This document shows, in pieces, positions 50,829 to 59,980 of a stretch of DNA of 64,000 bases. The notes under the pieces are model-generated. The model saw nothing but the letters and a program-made list of their open reading frames with translations. It was not told the origin of the DNA and made no database searches. Made by a program: the position numbers and the translations under genes. This DNA comes from Mesonia oceanica (lineage in GTDB: Bacteria > Bacteroidota > Bacteroidia > Flavobacteriales > Flavobacteriaceae): NCBI RefSeq assembly GCF_902499555.1, contig NZ_CABVMM010000004.1, positions 1 through 64,000 on the forward strand. The letters are read 5' to 3'. Each line of letters opens with the position of its first letter. The first letter of the stretch is position 1.

Positions 50829-51884
50829 ATGAAAAAAGTCTTTTTAGAATCTCACAACCTCAAAAATCCGTTTTTTGGTTTTGGTCAGTTCAATATTCAG
50901 TTACTCAAAGCTTTTAAAGAATTACCAAAAGAGGTACAACTTACTATACATTCTCCAAACTTATTACAAGACAGAAAGCAATTTGGTAATTCTTTTAAAT
51001 ACAAAAAATACTTTTCTTTTCGACGTTACGAGAATTTAAGGATTAGAAAAAAATATGATTTATGGCACGCACTCAATCAAAATACTAAAGTTGAACCCTA
51101 TCACGACATTCCTTATTTACTAACGGTGCATAATACTGTTTTTGCTGAACAAAAAAATCATCCTCATCATATTCGGTTTCAGGAAAAACTTCTTAAAAGC
51201 AAAGGCATTACTTATATTTCTGAATTTGCGAAAAGCTCCACACACGAGTATTTCGAAATTCCTGATGTTCCAGAATATGTAGTTTATAACGGTAATCCTA
51301 TTCAAGAAATAAACCTTCCCGAAAAATTTCAACCTAAAGTAATTCCTAAAAATCCTTATTTATTTTTTATAGGTGAATTTGCTCCAAGAAAAAACTTAAA
51401 ATGTTTAGTTGAATTAATTGAAATATTACCTCATCACGATCTAGTTTTAGCTGGTAAAAATTCAACATCGTATGGAGAAGAATTAAAGACACTCATTCAG
51501 CAAAAAAAACTAGAAAACCGCATTCATTTAGTTGGCAAAATAAGCGATACCGAAAAGCAATATTATTACAAAAACTGCAAAGCTTTCGTTTTCCCATCCT
51601 TGCGGGAAGGCTTTGGTTTACCTATTATTGAAGCCATGTTTTTTCAAAAGCCTATCTTTTCTTCTAACAAAACTTCACTCCCTGAAATTGGTCAAGATTT
51701 AGTTTTTTATTGGGATGAATTTCAGGCTGAAGGTATGAAAGAGGTTTTTGAAAACGGAATAAAAACTTTTAATACCCAAAAAGAATTCTACCTTAAAAAA
51801 CTAAAAGACAGAGCACAATACTTTAATTGGAAAAATGCTGCCGAAAATTACTTGAAAATTTATAATGTATTATTAAATAAATAA
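50829..51884 (+). CDS. Glycosyltransferase family 4
   Basis: 351 residues, GT-B fold. FFGFGQFNIQLLKAF near the start, KYDLWHALNQNTKVEPYHDI in the first domain, and YLFFIGEFAPRKNLKCLVEL, FVFPSLREGFGLPIIEAMFF and SLPEIGQDLVFYWD in the second. The motif REGFGLPIIEA is the GT4 donor site. Last glycosyltransferase of the run. TAATG couples it to the threonylcarbamoyl-AMP synthase gene. Confidence 0.87.
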   Translation: MKKVFLESHNLKNPFFGFGQFNIQLLKAFKELPKEVQLTIHSPNLLQDRKQFGNSFKYKKYFSFRRYENLRIRKKYDLWHALNQNTKVEPYHDIPYLLTVHNTVFAEQKNHPHHIRFQEKLLKSKGITYISEFAKSSTHEYFEIPDVPEYVVYNGNPIQEINLPEKFQPKVIPKNPYLFFIGEFAPRKNLKCLVELIEILPHHDLVLAGKNSTSYGEELKTLIQQKKLENRIHLVGKISDTEKQYYYKNCKAFVFPSLREGFGLPIIEAMFFQKPIFSSNKTSLPEIGQDLVFYWDEFQAEGMKEVFENGIKTFNTQKEFYLKKLKDRAQYFNWKNAAENYLKIYNVLLNK

Positions 51885-52444
51885 TGAAAGAAGAAATCAA
51901 TAACACCATAGCAACTTTAAAACGAGGCGGACTCATCCTCTACCCAACCGATACAGTTTGGGGAATTGGCTGTGATGCCACCAATGCAGAGGCCGTAGAA
52001 AAAGTTTTTGCTTTAAAACAAAGAGCTGAAAGCAAATCGTTGATTTGTATGGTCTCCGATTTTAAAATGCTCAATCAATATGTTGAAGAAATTCCGGAAG
52101 TGGCTTACGATATCCTAAAATATGCTGCTAAACCTACAACCATTGTTTATGATGACCCCATTCGAGTTGCCGAAAATTTAATTGCAGAAGATAACTCTCT
52201 CGCCATTCGAGTATGTAAAGATAAATTCTGCAATCAACTCATCCGAAAATTTAGAAAACCCATTGTTTCCACTTCAGCTAATATAAGTGGAGAACCCACT
52301 CCAAAATCTTTTAAGCAAATAAGTCCTGAAATTTTAAAAGGAGTAGACTATGTTGTAAATTTGCAACCGTCTAAAAAAAATGCGCAACCTTCCACCATTA
52401 TTAAATTAAGTTTGGATGGAAAAGTGCAAGTTATTAGAAAATAA
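51884..52444 (+). CDS. Threonylcarbamoyl-AMP synthase (Sua5/YrdC family)
   Basis: 186 residues of the YrdC fold: LKRGGLILYPTDTVWGIGCD at the start, VFALKQRAESKSLICMVSDF, and RKPIVSTSANISGEPTPKSF. It makes threonylcarbamoyl-AMP for the t6A modification of tRNAs reading ANN codons. The short form without a Sua5 domain is as in E. coli TsaC. It overlaps the glycosyltransferase upstream by one base and is 2 bp ahead of the CCA enzyme. Confidence 0.92.
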   Translation: MKEEINNTIATLKRGGLILYPTDTVWGIGCDATNAEAVEKVFALKQRAESKSLICMVSDFKMLNQYVEEIPEVAYDILKYAAKPTTIVYDDPIRVAENLIAEDNSLAIRVCKDKFCNQLIRKFRKPIVSTSANISGEPTPKSFKQISPEILKGVDYVVNLQPSKKNAQPSTIIKLSLDGKVQVIRK

Positions 52445-52446
52445 AA

Positions 52447-53883
52447 ATGCCCCAAGAAAAAACGCACCAAAAAGCTTTAACACATCCAATCTTTGAATAT
52501 ATCACTAAAGCAGCAGATAGTTTAGGACTAGAAACTTATGCTATTGGCGGTTTTGTAAGAGATTATTTTTTAGAACGCGGTGACGCAAAAGATATAGATA
52601 TTGTAGCGGTTGGAAACGGAATTAGCCTTGCTAAAGAAGTCTCTAAATTATTACCTCATCAACCCAAAGTTCAGGTTTTTAAAACTTATGGTACCGCCAT
52701 GCTGCGCGCCTTCGATGTAGAAGTTGAATTTGTAGGTGCTCGAAAGGAATCTTATAACGAAAACTCTCGTAACCCAGAAGTTGAACAAGGCACATTGGAA
52801 GACGACCAAAACCGACGGGATTTTACGATCAATGCCTTAGCACTTCAGCTCAATAAAGAAAATTTTGGTCAACTTTTAGACCCTTTTAATGGACTGGAGC
52901 ACCTTAAGCAACAGCTTATTAAAACCCCGTTAGAACCAGGAATCACCTATTCTGACGATCCGTTACGAATGATGCGTGCCATTAGATTTGCTACTCAATT
53001 AGGTTTTAAAATTGAAGAGTCTTCACTCGACGCAATTACCGAAAACCATAAACGAATAAAAATCATTTCTAAAGAGAGAATCGTAGAAGAACTAAATAAA
53101 ATTTTACTTTCAGAAAAGCCTTCTATTGGTTTTGCTTTGCTTAGAAAAACTAAACTTTTACCTTTAATTTTACCGGAACTGACAGCTCTTCAAGGTATTG
53201 ATGAAAAAGAAGGTCAGCGGCACAAAGATAATTTTTGGCACACCTTGGAAGTGGTCGATAATATTTCAGAAAACACCGATAATCTTTGGCTTAGATGGGC
53301 AGCTTTATTGCACGATATTGGTAAAGCTCCCACCAAAAAGTTTCATAAAAAAATTGGCTGGACTTTTCACAACCACGAATTTGTAGGAGCCAAAATGGTT
53401 TTTAAACTTTTTAAACGTTTAAAAATGCCATTGAATGAAAAAATGAAGTTCGTTCAAAAAATGGTATTTATGAGCTCGCGCCCTATTGTTATTGCCGAAG
53501 AATATGTTACCGATTCTGCGGTAAGAAGGTTAATATTTGATGCAGGTGATTATATAGAAGATTTAATGACGCTTTGTGAAGCAGACATTACCACTAAAAA
53601 TCCAAAACGCTATAAAAAATACCATAACAACTTTAAGATTGTTAGGCAAAAAATAAAAGAAGTTGAAGAGCGGGATCATGTTCGAAATTTTCAACCGCCA
53701 GTTTCCGGAGAAGAAATCATGGAAACTTTCAACATCAAACCTTCTCGGGAAATCGGAATTATTAAAAATGCAATTAAAGAAGCAATTTTAGAAGGTGAAA
53801 TTCCAAATGAATACGAAGCAGCTTATCAATTTATGCTAAAAAAAGGAAAGCAATTAAACTTACAAACTCACAAGAACAGTTGA
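52447..53883 (+). CDS. cca: CCA-adding tRNA nucleotidyltransferase with HD domain
   Basis: 478 residues. The nucleotidyltransferase head has YAIGGFVRDYFLERGDAKDI with DIVAVG (metal aspartates), ARKESYNENSRNPEVEQGTL and RRDFTINALALQL. DPLRMMRAIRFATQLGFKIE is the second motif. An HD phosphohydrolase domain follows (LRWAALLHDIGKAP). It adds or repairs the 3' CCA of tRNAs. Together with the preceding threonylcarbamoyl-AMP synthase gene it forms a tRNA-maturation pair. Confidence 0.92.
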   Translation: MPQEKTHQKALTHPIFEYITKAADSLGLETYAIGGFVRDYFLERGDAKDIDIVAVGNGISLAKEVSKLLPHQPKVQVFKTYGTAMLRAFDVEVEFVGARKESYNENSRNPEVEQGTLEDDQNRRDFTINALALQLNKENFGQLLDPFNGLEHLKQQLIKTPLEPGITYSDDPLRMMRAIRFATQLGFKIEESSLDAITENHKRIKIISKERIVEELNKILLSEKPSIGFALLRKTKLLPLILPELTALQGIDEKEGQRHKDNFWHTLEVVDNISENTDNLWLRWAALLHDIGKAPTKKFHKKIGWTFHNHEFVGAKMVFKLFKRLKMPLNEKMKFVQKMVFMSSRPIVIAEEYVTDSAVRRLIFDAGDYIEDLMTLCEADITTKNPKRYKKYHNNFKIVRQKIKEVEERDHVRNFQPPVSGEEIMETFNIKPSREIGIIKNAIKEAILEGEIPNEYEAAYQFMLKKGKQLNLQTHKNS

Positions 53884-53939
53884 GTACATAAAATTTATAA
53901 TACCAAAAAGCAAGAAGTTAGAATTAACACTATACCTAA

Positions 53940-54956
53940 ATGAAAGACAACAAAAAAGTAGTTTACTGGCTGTTAACAGGTTGTACCCTTATTTTTATTA
54001 TGGTAATAGTTGGCGGTATCACTCGTCTAACAAATTCAGGGCTCTCTATATCCAATTACAAATTAATTCATGGGGTAATCCCACCTATGAATCAGCAGGA
54101 ATGGGTTGAAGCTTTTGAACTTTATAAACAATATCCGGAATATCAAAAACTTCATTATCATTTTAATTTAGAGGACTTTAAAGATATTTATTTTTGGGAA
54201 TGGATTCATCGGGTAATTGGCCGACTTATAGGGGTGGTTTTTATTATTCCTTTTTTATATTTTTTGTTTACCAAACAACTTACCAAATCTACCATCAAGA
54301 AAGCTATTATTCTATTATTGTTAGGAGGGTTTCAAGGTTTTATGGGTTGGTACATGGTAAAAAGTGGCTTGGTAGATCGGCCTTCAGTTAGCCATTATCG
54401 ATTGGCCGCTCACCTTATGACGGCGTTTATAACTTTCGCTTATTCTTTTTGGGTAGCGCTCGATATTATTTACAAGAACAATCTTAAACCAGCGGTTCCT
54501 AAAATGAAAAAGTGGATATGGATTGGAATGATTGTTTTAATTCTCCAAATCACTTGGGGTGCTTTTGTAGCAGGTTTAGATGCTGGTTTTATACATAATT
54601 ATTGGCCTTTTATGGCAGAAGGAAAATTAATTCATGAAACGGTTTATATCGAACAAAAACCCTTATTAAAAAACTTTATTTCCGGTAAAAGTGGCGTTCA
54701 GTTTGTACACCGCTACCTTGCTTATTTTGTAGTCGCTGCTATACTTATTATTTGGTTTAAAGCTAAAAAGTTAGTACTTACCAAAGCTCAACAAAATGGT
54801 ATTAATACCTTATTAATTATTGTTTTTGTACAATTTTTATTAGGCATTTTTACACTTATTTATCAAGTCCCAGTTTGGCTGGGTGTAACACATCAGGTAG
54901 GTGCATTTTTCTTATTAGCCACGATGACTTTTGTACTGCATAGATTTAGCAAATAG
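53940..54956 (+). CDS. ctaA: Heme A synthase (COX15/CtaA)
   Basis: 338 residues with about eight membrane helices. The alpha-proteobacterial/mitochondrial COX15 type is shown by GGITRLTNSGLSISNYKLIH, FKDIYFWEWIHRVIGRLIG (His of heme binding), SHYRLAAHLMTAFI, WGAFVAGLDAGFIHNYWPFM and VQFVHRYLAYFVVA plus GVTHQVGAFFLLA. It oxidises heme O to heme A for cytochrome c oxidase, in the inner membrane. CtaB and oxidase genes are not in the window. Confidence 0.94.
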   Translation: MKDNKKVVYWLLTGCTLIFIMVIVGGITRLTNSGLSISNYKLIHGVIPPMNQQEWVEAFELYKQYPEYQKLHYHFNLEDFKDIYFWEWIHRVIGRLIGVVFIIPFLYFLFTKQLTKSTIKKAIILLLLGGFQGFMGWYMVKSGLVDRPSVSHYRLAAHLMTAFITFAYSFWVALDIIYKNNLKPAVPKMKKWIWIGMIVLILQITWGAFVAGLDAGFIHNYWPFMAEGKLIHETVYIEQKPLLKNFISGKSGVQFVHRYLAYFVVAAILIIWFKAKKLVLTKAQQNGINTLLIIVFVQFLLGIFTLIYQVPVWLGVTHQVGAFFLLATMTFVLHRFSK

Positions 54957-54989
54957 TTAAAAAATAGTTTTAGTTACATCAAAATCTAT

Positions 54990-55021
54990 TTGCCTATTAC
55001 AGTTTTGAAAATGTATCTTTG
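54990..55021 (+). promoter_or_regulatory. Bacteroidota-type promoter of the 55045 gene
   Basis: TTG (54990-54992), spacer 21, TATCTTTG (55014-55021), a full -7 match, 24 bases before ATG 55045. Confidence 0.65.
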
Positions 55022-55044
55022 CATTCCTTAATTTTGATTGTAGT

Positions 55045-55557
55045 ATGATTTATAAGTTTCGAATTGTTTTAGACACTTTAGATGACGTTTTTAGAGATAT
55101 TGAAATTGAAGATGACTCCACTTTAGAAGACCTTCACAACTCTATCACTCAAGCTTTTGGATTTGATGGCACCGAAATGGCATCATTTTACTTAAGTGAT
55201 GCAGAATGGAACCAAGGTGAAGAAATTGTTCTTTTTGATATGAGCGAAGGGATGAATCCCGTAAGAATGATGAACGAAACTACTTTAGATACTGTAGTAG
55301 ACAAAGATAACACGCAACTTATCTATGTATATGACTTCTTTAGTATGTGGACTTTTTATGTGGAACTAGCCGATGTTACTAAAGCTGAAGATGGTCGTGA
55401 TTACCCCAATTTAATGTTTGCTCACGGACAATTACCAGATAGCCCGCCAGAGAAAAATTTTGAAGCTGAAGAGGACGAATTGGAAGATGAATATGGAGAA
55501 GATGATGTAGATTTTGAAAATCTAGATGATTATGATTTTGATCCTAACTGGAATTAA
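55045..55557 (+). CDS. pRiA4b ORF-3-like protein
   Basis: 170 residues. IYKFRIVLDTLDDVFRDIEI, STLEDLHNSITQAFGFDGTE and FSMWTFYVELADV follow the plasmid pRiA4b ORF-3 fold (a ubiquitin-like beta-grasp form in IS1096-type passenger proteins). The C-terminal 30 residues are nearly all Asp/Glu. Role unknown; in Bacteroidota it is a chromosomal single gene and not a sign of a plasmid. It has its own promoter. Confidence 0.75.
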   Translation: MIYKFRIVLDTLDDVFRDIEIEDDSTLEDLHNSITQAFGFDGTEMASFYLSDAEWNQGEEIVLFDMSEGMNPVRMMNETTLDTVVDKDNTQLIYVYDFFSMWTFYVELADVTKAEDGRDYPNLMFAHGQLPDSPPEKNFEAEEDELEDEYGEDDVDFENLDDYDFDPNWN

Positions 55558-55687
55558 TTTTTAATTTTTTCTTAAAAAAACTTCTTGACTTCAGTCTCGG
55601 AGTGAAAAACAACAATATTTCCAACAGTCGGATAAACAATAATTCGATTAAACCTTAATGGAGGAAATAACCAAACAATAGTAAACT

Positions 55688-56746
55688 ATGATTAATTTAT
55701 ATAACACACAAATTGAATCGCTTTCCATTCATCGTGTTGGCAATAAAAGCCGTAACGAAGGAATGTTTTTATCACAAGAGCCCTATGCCTTGAATGATGA
55801 GATGCAGGCGCTTTTAAAGGAATACTTTTTAAAATCGTTTCGCGAGAAAGAAGAGAATTACTATCAATTTGTACATGATACAGATTTAGAATTTCACGAT
55901 CTTTACAATGCGGTTTCTTCTGTTTTTCAAGATCCATCAACAGTTCACGAACAGTCTAAAAAAATTGCGCAATTGCTTTTTAACGAAGGAAAACATCCTC
56001 ATATTAAAAGTGGTGAATTGTATGTAGTCTATTTTGATAACGTCATGTTGGATAATGAACGAATGGACGCAATGGGAATTTTTAAATCTGAATTGAAACA
56101 CGATTTTCTTCAATTTCAAGAAAAATCGGAGAATTTAGAGGCTATTCTTCAACAAGGTGTGAATCTAAATAAATTAGACAAGGGCACTTTAATTTTTAAT
56201 AAAAACAAAGAAGAAGGTTTTAAAGTACTTTCAGTAGATTCTAACCGCTATGATACCAAATATTGGCTAGAGCAGTTTTTAGGGGTAGATGTGTTTGCCG
56301 ATGAGAACTTCAACACTAAAAGTTATTTAAAATTCTGTCAGAATTTTGCAAAAGATGTGGTTTTACCTGCAGAAGATAAACAACAAGAAGTAATGTTTAT
56401 GAACCGTGCAGTAAATCATTTTGCGAAGAATGACAATTTTGAAGAAAGCAGCTTCTTGAATGAAGTAATGGAAAATCCCGCATTGATACCTGAATTTCAA
56501 AATTATAAAACCGAAAAAGCTCCAAAATATAAAATTGAAGATTTAACAGAATTTCCGGTTTCCAACACCGCTGTATCTGCTGCACGAAAAAAGATAAAAA
56601 GTGTGATTAACCTCGATACCAACGTACAAATAAAAATGGATTTTATTAATCCGGAAAGTGCTGAGAAGTTTATTGAAAAAGGTTGGGATGAGGAACGCCA
56701 GATGTATTACTACTTGGTTTATTTTAACAAAGAAGAGAAAAAATAA
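55688..56746 (+). CDS. Nucleoid-associated protein (NdpA/YejK family)
   Basis: 352 residues matching the 37-kDa nucleoid-associated protein family: SIHRVGNKSRNEGMFLSQEP, YVVYFDNVMLDNERMDAMGI, FKSELKHDFLQF, and the repeated use of KNKEEGFKVLSVDSNRYDTK / YWLEQFLGVDVFADEN. Family members bind the nucleoid; molecular task unknown. Its 130-bp upstream gap holds no clear promoter. A terminator follows. Confidence 0.85.
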   Translation: MINLYNTQIESLSIHRVGNKSRNEGMFLSQEPYALNDEMQALLKEYFLKSFREKEENYYQFVHDTDLEFHDLYNAVSSVFQDPSTVHEQSKKIAQLLFNEGKHPHIKSGELYVVYFDNVMLDNERMDAMGIFKSELKHDFLQFQEKSENLEAILQQGVNLNKLDKGTLIFNKNKEEGFKVLSVDSNRYDTKYWLEQFLGVDVFADENFNTKSYLKFCQNFAKDVVLPAEDKQQEVMFMNRAVNHFAKNDNFEESSFLNEVMENPALIPEFQNYKTEKAPKYKIEDLTEFPVSNTAVSAARKKIKSVINLDTNVQIKMDFINPESAEKFIEKGWDEERQMYYYLVYFNKEEKK

Positions 56747-56772
56747 ACTAGGTTTAGCAATAAAATTATCAA

Positions 56773-56812
56773 AAAAAGGATTTAGAAGTGAAGGCTTTTA
56801 AATCCTTTTTTA
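56773..56812 (+). terminator. Terminator of the nucleoid-associated protein gene
   Basis: AAAAAGGATTTAGAAG, short loop, CTTTTAAATCCTTTTT: a stem with one mismatch and a T-run, 27 bp after the stop at 56746. Confidence 0.8.
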
Positions 56813-56931
56813 TTTGATATTTTAGGACTCAGCTCTAAGTAATATTTCAGAAATGAGGCTAGAATCAAGAAGTATATTTTATTGTTATGGATTTCAGTTT
56901 TAATTTCAGCTAATTAACCAAAAACTCAAAA

Positions 56932-57999
56932 CTAAAACTCCATAATCTCTTTTGTATTGGTATCAACGTAATTCCGTTTTACAAATTCTAAAGCAGTTTT
57001 TAGCACTCCCCCCATTGTTCTCGCCCTTTTAAACTTTACATCTTTAGAATAAGCGACTAAATCTGTTTTTAGACGTTTTAAATTTTCTTTGGTTGAAATA
57101 TGATCTGAGGTCATACAAGTCAATAAGTGCTTAAACCTTTTTTGACTGGTAATTAGCCGCTTGGCCATTTGCGAACGTTCCTCCTTTCGGTATTGTTCAA
57201 TTGAAGATTCTTGCAAATGTGTAGTTACCAATTTCACCATGGGGAAGTTTTCTTTAAAAAATTGTGGGCGGTACACTTTTAGATTCCCTTCATAACATTG
57301 CTGGTCAAAATCTATTGCCCTAATCTGATAATCTACATGATCAAAATCGTGAGTGGGGATAATTACATAATTATACGAGCGCATATCTCCTAACAATCTA
57401 ATCGTACAACGCTCATTGAATTTGACAAACTGTTTTGCTATTAGATTTTTAGTGTATTCACTACAAGTATCTAATTGTTCTTCAATAAAAACATCACCGG
57501 GAATTCCTGCGATATGCGCTTCGATTAAAGTATCTTTATAAAGCAGAAAATTAATACGATGCGGAGAAAGAATATGCTCTAACTCCAAACCATAAATTCG
57601 GGAAGCATCTGCTTTTTTTACATAAAAATAAGTAAAGTTATCGTTGAGAACGTTCCGTATTTTTATTCGGAAAGGTTTGGAGTTTCCAAACGTACAATAG
57701 TCAATTGCATCTACATTTAAAAACTTAAATGCCTCATCACTCCCATCAGAATGCAAAATAGTATAAACCCTTTTTAAGCTATTATCAATTTCCGTACGCT
57801 CATGATCAGGATAATAACAGCGCACCCAAAGTGTATCTTCATCATGTTTATTATAAACTACAATAGATCCCGAAAATCTTAACAAATCATCGTAAAAGAC
57901 CGGTATTTTTGTATATCTATTATATTTTGATAGGTACTTACTCAGTTTTTCCGTGATGGGGAAAATAGGTTTTTTTTTCGACAGCAATTTTTCTTCCAT
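56932..57999 (-). CDS. Conserved hypothetical cytoplasmic protein
   Basis: About 355 residues from ATG 57999, giving MEEKLLSKKKPIFPITEKLS; the longer start at 58071 adds 24 unlikely residues. Segments RFSGSIVVYNKHDEDTLWVR, HILSPHRINFLLYKDTLIEA, IPGDVFIEEQLD and YQIRAIDFDQQCYEGNLKVY look well conserved in style. NYVIIPTHDFDHVDYQIRAI could contain a catalytic or metal cluster (HDFDH). I do not recognise a family. It is divergent from the ABC transporter. Confidence 0.65.
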   Translation of the reverse strand: MEEKLLSKKKPIFPITEKLSKYLSKYNRYTKIPVFYDDLLRFSGSIVVYNKHDEDTLWVRCYYPDHERTEIDNSLKRVYTILHSDGSDEAFKFLNVDAIDYCTFGNSKPFRIKIRNVLNDNFTYFYVKKADASRIYGLELEHILSPHRINFLLYKDTLIEAHIAGIPGDVFIEEQLDTCSEYTKNLIAKQFVKFNERCTIRLLGDMRSYNYVIIPTHDFDHVDYQIRAIDFDQQCYEGNLKVYRPQFFKENFPMVKLVTTHLQESSIEQYRKEERSQMAKRLITSQKRFKHLLTCMTSDHISTKENLKRLKTDLVAYSKDVKFKRARTMGGVLKTALEFVKRNYVDTNTKEIMEF

Positions 58000-58160
58000 A
58001 GCCACAAGGTAATAAAATTTAGAAAGTCTGCCTATAGCTTTCTTGTAACAAAACCATAACTTAGTCGTCACACATATAAATTAACCAACTAAATAATTTT
58101 TGAATAATTGCACTATTCAAAATCAAAATAATAGCTGACCGATAAAAGAAAATAAATTAG

Positions 58161-59066
58161 ATGAAAACAATCTTGACACTTAACAATCTTACGAAAAGGT
58201 TTGGGCCGTTAACCGCGGTAGATAACCTTTCTTTTAAGATTGAAAAAGGAAATGTATACGGAATTTTAGGCCCCAACGGAAGTGGTAAATCGACTACCTT
58301 GGGAATGGTGCTAAATGTGGTGAATAAAACCAGTGGTGATTTTTTCTGGTTCGACGGAAATGAATCTACGCACAACGCCTTAAAAAAAGTAGGAGCAATT
58401 ATAGAGCGACCTAATTTCTATCCCTACATGACTGCCAAGCAAAACCTAAATTTGGTTTGTAAAATTAAGAATGTAAAAAATGCCAAGATTGAAGAAAAAT
58501 TAGCATTGGTAGGGCTTTTAGATAGAAAAAACAGTAAATTCAGAACATTTTCTTTAGGGATGAAACAGCGTTTGGCCATTGCCTCTGCCCTTCTTAATGA
58601 TCCTGAAATTTTAATTTTAGATGAACCTACCAATGGTTTAGATCCACAAGGGATTCATCAAATTAGGGAAATCATCAGAAAAATTGCTGCGATGGGAACG
58701 ACCATCTTATTGGCTTCCCATTTATTAGATGAAGTTGAAAAAGTATGTTCTCACGTAATTATTATACGTAAAGGTGTAAAACTTTATTCAGGTCGTGTAG
58801 ATGAAATGAACGCAAGTCATGGTTATGTAGAACTGAAAGCCGAAAACAATGACGCACTTATTTCAGCCTTAGAAAATCATACTTGGTTTGAAAATATAAA
58901 GTTAGATCCTGAAACAAATTTAGTAAAAGCTATTCTTACTAAACCTATTGAAGCTGAAAACCTGAACAAAATGCTTTTTGAAAAAGGCATTATCCTATCT
59001 CACTTAGTAAAACGTAAAGAAAGCTTAGAACAGCAATTTTTAGAACTAACCAAACAAAACGCATAA
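58161..59066 (+). CDS. ABC transporter ATP-binding protein
   Basis: 301 residues. Walker A GILGPNGSGKSTTLGMV, signature TFSLGMKQRLAIASALL, Walker B ILILDEPTNGLDPQ, switch His in LLASHLLDEVEKVCSH. It is a DrrA/CcmA-type exporter ATPase of the ABC-2 class. The permease gene starts 1 bp after its stop, so both form one export system for an unknown substrate, often a peptide, lipid or drug. Confidence 0.93.
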   Translation: MKTILTLNNLTKRFGPLTAVDNLSFKIEKGNVYGILGPNGSGKSTTLGMVLNVVNKTSGDFFWFDGNESTHNALKKVGAIIERPNFYPYMTAKQNLNLVCKIKNVKNAKIEEKLALVGLLDRKNSKFRTFSLGMKQRLAIASALLNDPEILILDEPTNGLDPQGIHQIREIIRKIAAMGTTILLASHLLDEVEKVCSHVIIIRKGVKLYSGRVDEMNASHGYVELKAENNDALISALENHTWFENIKLDPETNLVKAILTKPIEAENLNKMLFEKGIILSHLVKRKESLEQQFLELTKQNA

Positions 59067-59067
59067 C

Positions 59068-59904
59068 ATGTTACGACTACTCAATATAGAATTTCACAAA
59101 TTAAAATATAGCCGTTCTACCAAAGTACTATCGATTATCTATTTTGGTTTATTTACACTTATTGCTCTTTTTGCTTCCATCAGGTTTAACATCTTAGGAT
59201 TAGATTTTCAGTTGGCAGATCAAGGGATTTTCAACTTCCCCTATATTTGGCATTTCAATACTTATTTTGCTTCCTATTTAAAGATATTCTTAGCAATAGT
59301 TATTGTCTCCATGATGTCTAATGAATATAGCAATAGAACACTAAAGCAAAACCTAATTGACGGAATGAGCAAAAAGGAGTTTATTCTCTCTAAGTTTTAT
59401 ACCGTTTTGGTATTTTCTGTGATTTCTACCTTATTCATATTTATTGTTTCCTTGGTACTCGGACTCATTTTTTCTGATTATACTGAATTTTCAATTATCT
59501 TTTCTGACTTAGAGTTTATGTTAGCTTACTTGGTAAAGCTCATCGGTTTTTTTAGTTTTTGTATGTTTTTAGGGATTCTGGTAAAAAGATCTGCTTTCGC
59601 TCTTGGATTTCTTTTCGTCTGGTGGATTTTTGAAAGTATTGTAATTGGGATCTTACGTTTTCAAATAATTGGTGATAGTGCAAAAACTGCAGCTATTACT
59701 CAGTTTTTCCCATTAGAGTCCATGGCCAATTTAGTAAAGCAACCCATTACTAGACTAAATGTTGTTCAATCTGCAGCCAACCAATTACAAACCGATATTA
59801 TTTCAGATTATGCGGTACATTGGTATCAAATCTTAATCGTATTAGCTTGGACCGCTATTTTTGTATGGGGCTCTTTAAAATTATTAAAAAAGAGGGATTT
59901 GTAA
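59068..59904 (+). CDS. ABC-2-type transporter permease
   Basis: 278 residues with about six membrane helices (for example STKVLSIIYFGLFTLIALFA and FSVISTLFIFIVSLVLGLIF). The cytoplasmic loop MMSNEYSNRTLKQNLIDGMS, then KKEFILSKFYTVLVF, is typical of ABC-2 permeases of the bacitracin/lantibiotic-immunity style. Partner of the ATPase directly upstream. Substrate unknown. Confidence 0.9.
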   Translation: MLRLLNIEFHKLKYSRSTKVLSIIYFGLFTLIALFASIRFNILGLDFQLADQGIFNFPYIWHFNTYFASYLKIFLAIVIVSMMSNEYSNRTLKQNLIDGMSKKEFILSKFYTVLVFSVISTLFIFIVSLVLGLIFSDYTEFSIIFSDLEFMLAYLVKLIGFFSFCMFLGILVKRSAFALGFLFVWWIFESIVIGILRFQIIGDSAKTAAITQFFPLESMANLVKQPITRLNVVQSAANQLQTDIISDYAVHWYQILIVLAWTAIFVWGSLKLLKKRDL

Positions 59905-59980
59905 AAGTTAGTCTGTTTTAACTTTTGCCAGATTTCTTTTCCATTAAAAACCTGTAAATTTGAATAATTACCGGTGATTA

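Noticed and set aside
55045..55557. Plasmid or IS1096 remnant
   Set aside because: The pRiA4b ORF-3-like gene has its own promoter, ordinary neighbours and no transposase or repeats nearby; it looks like a resident gene.
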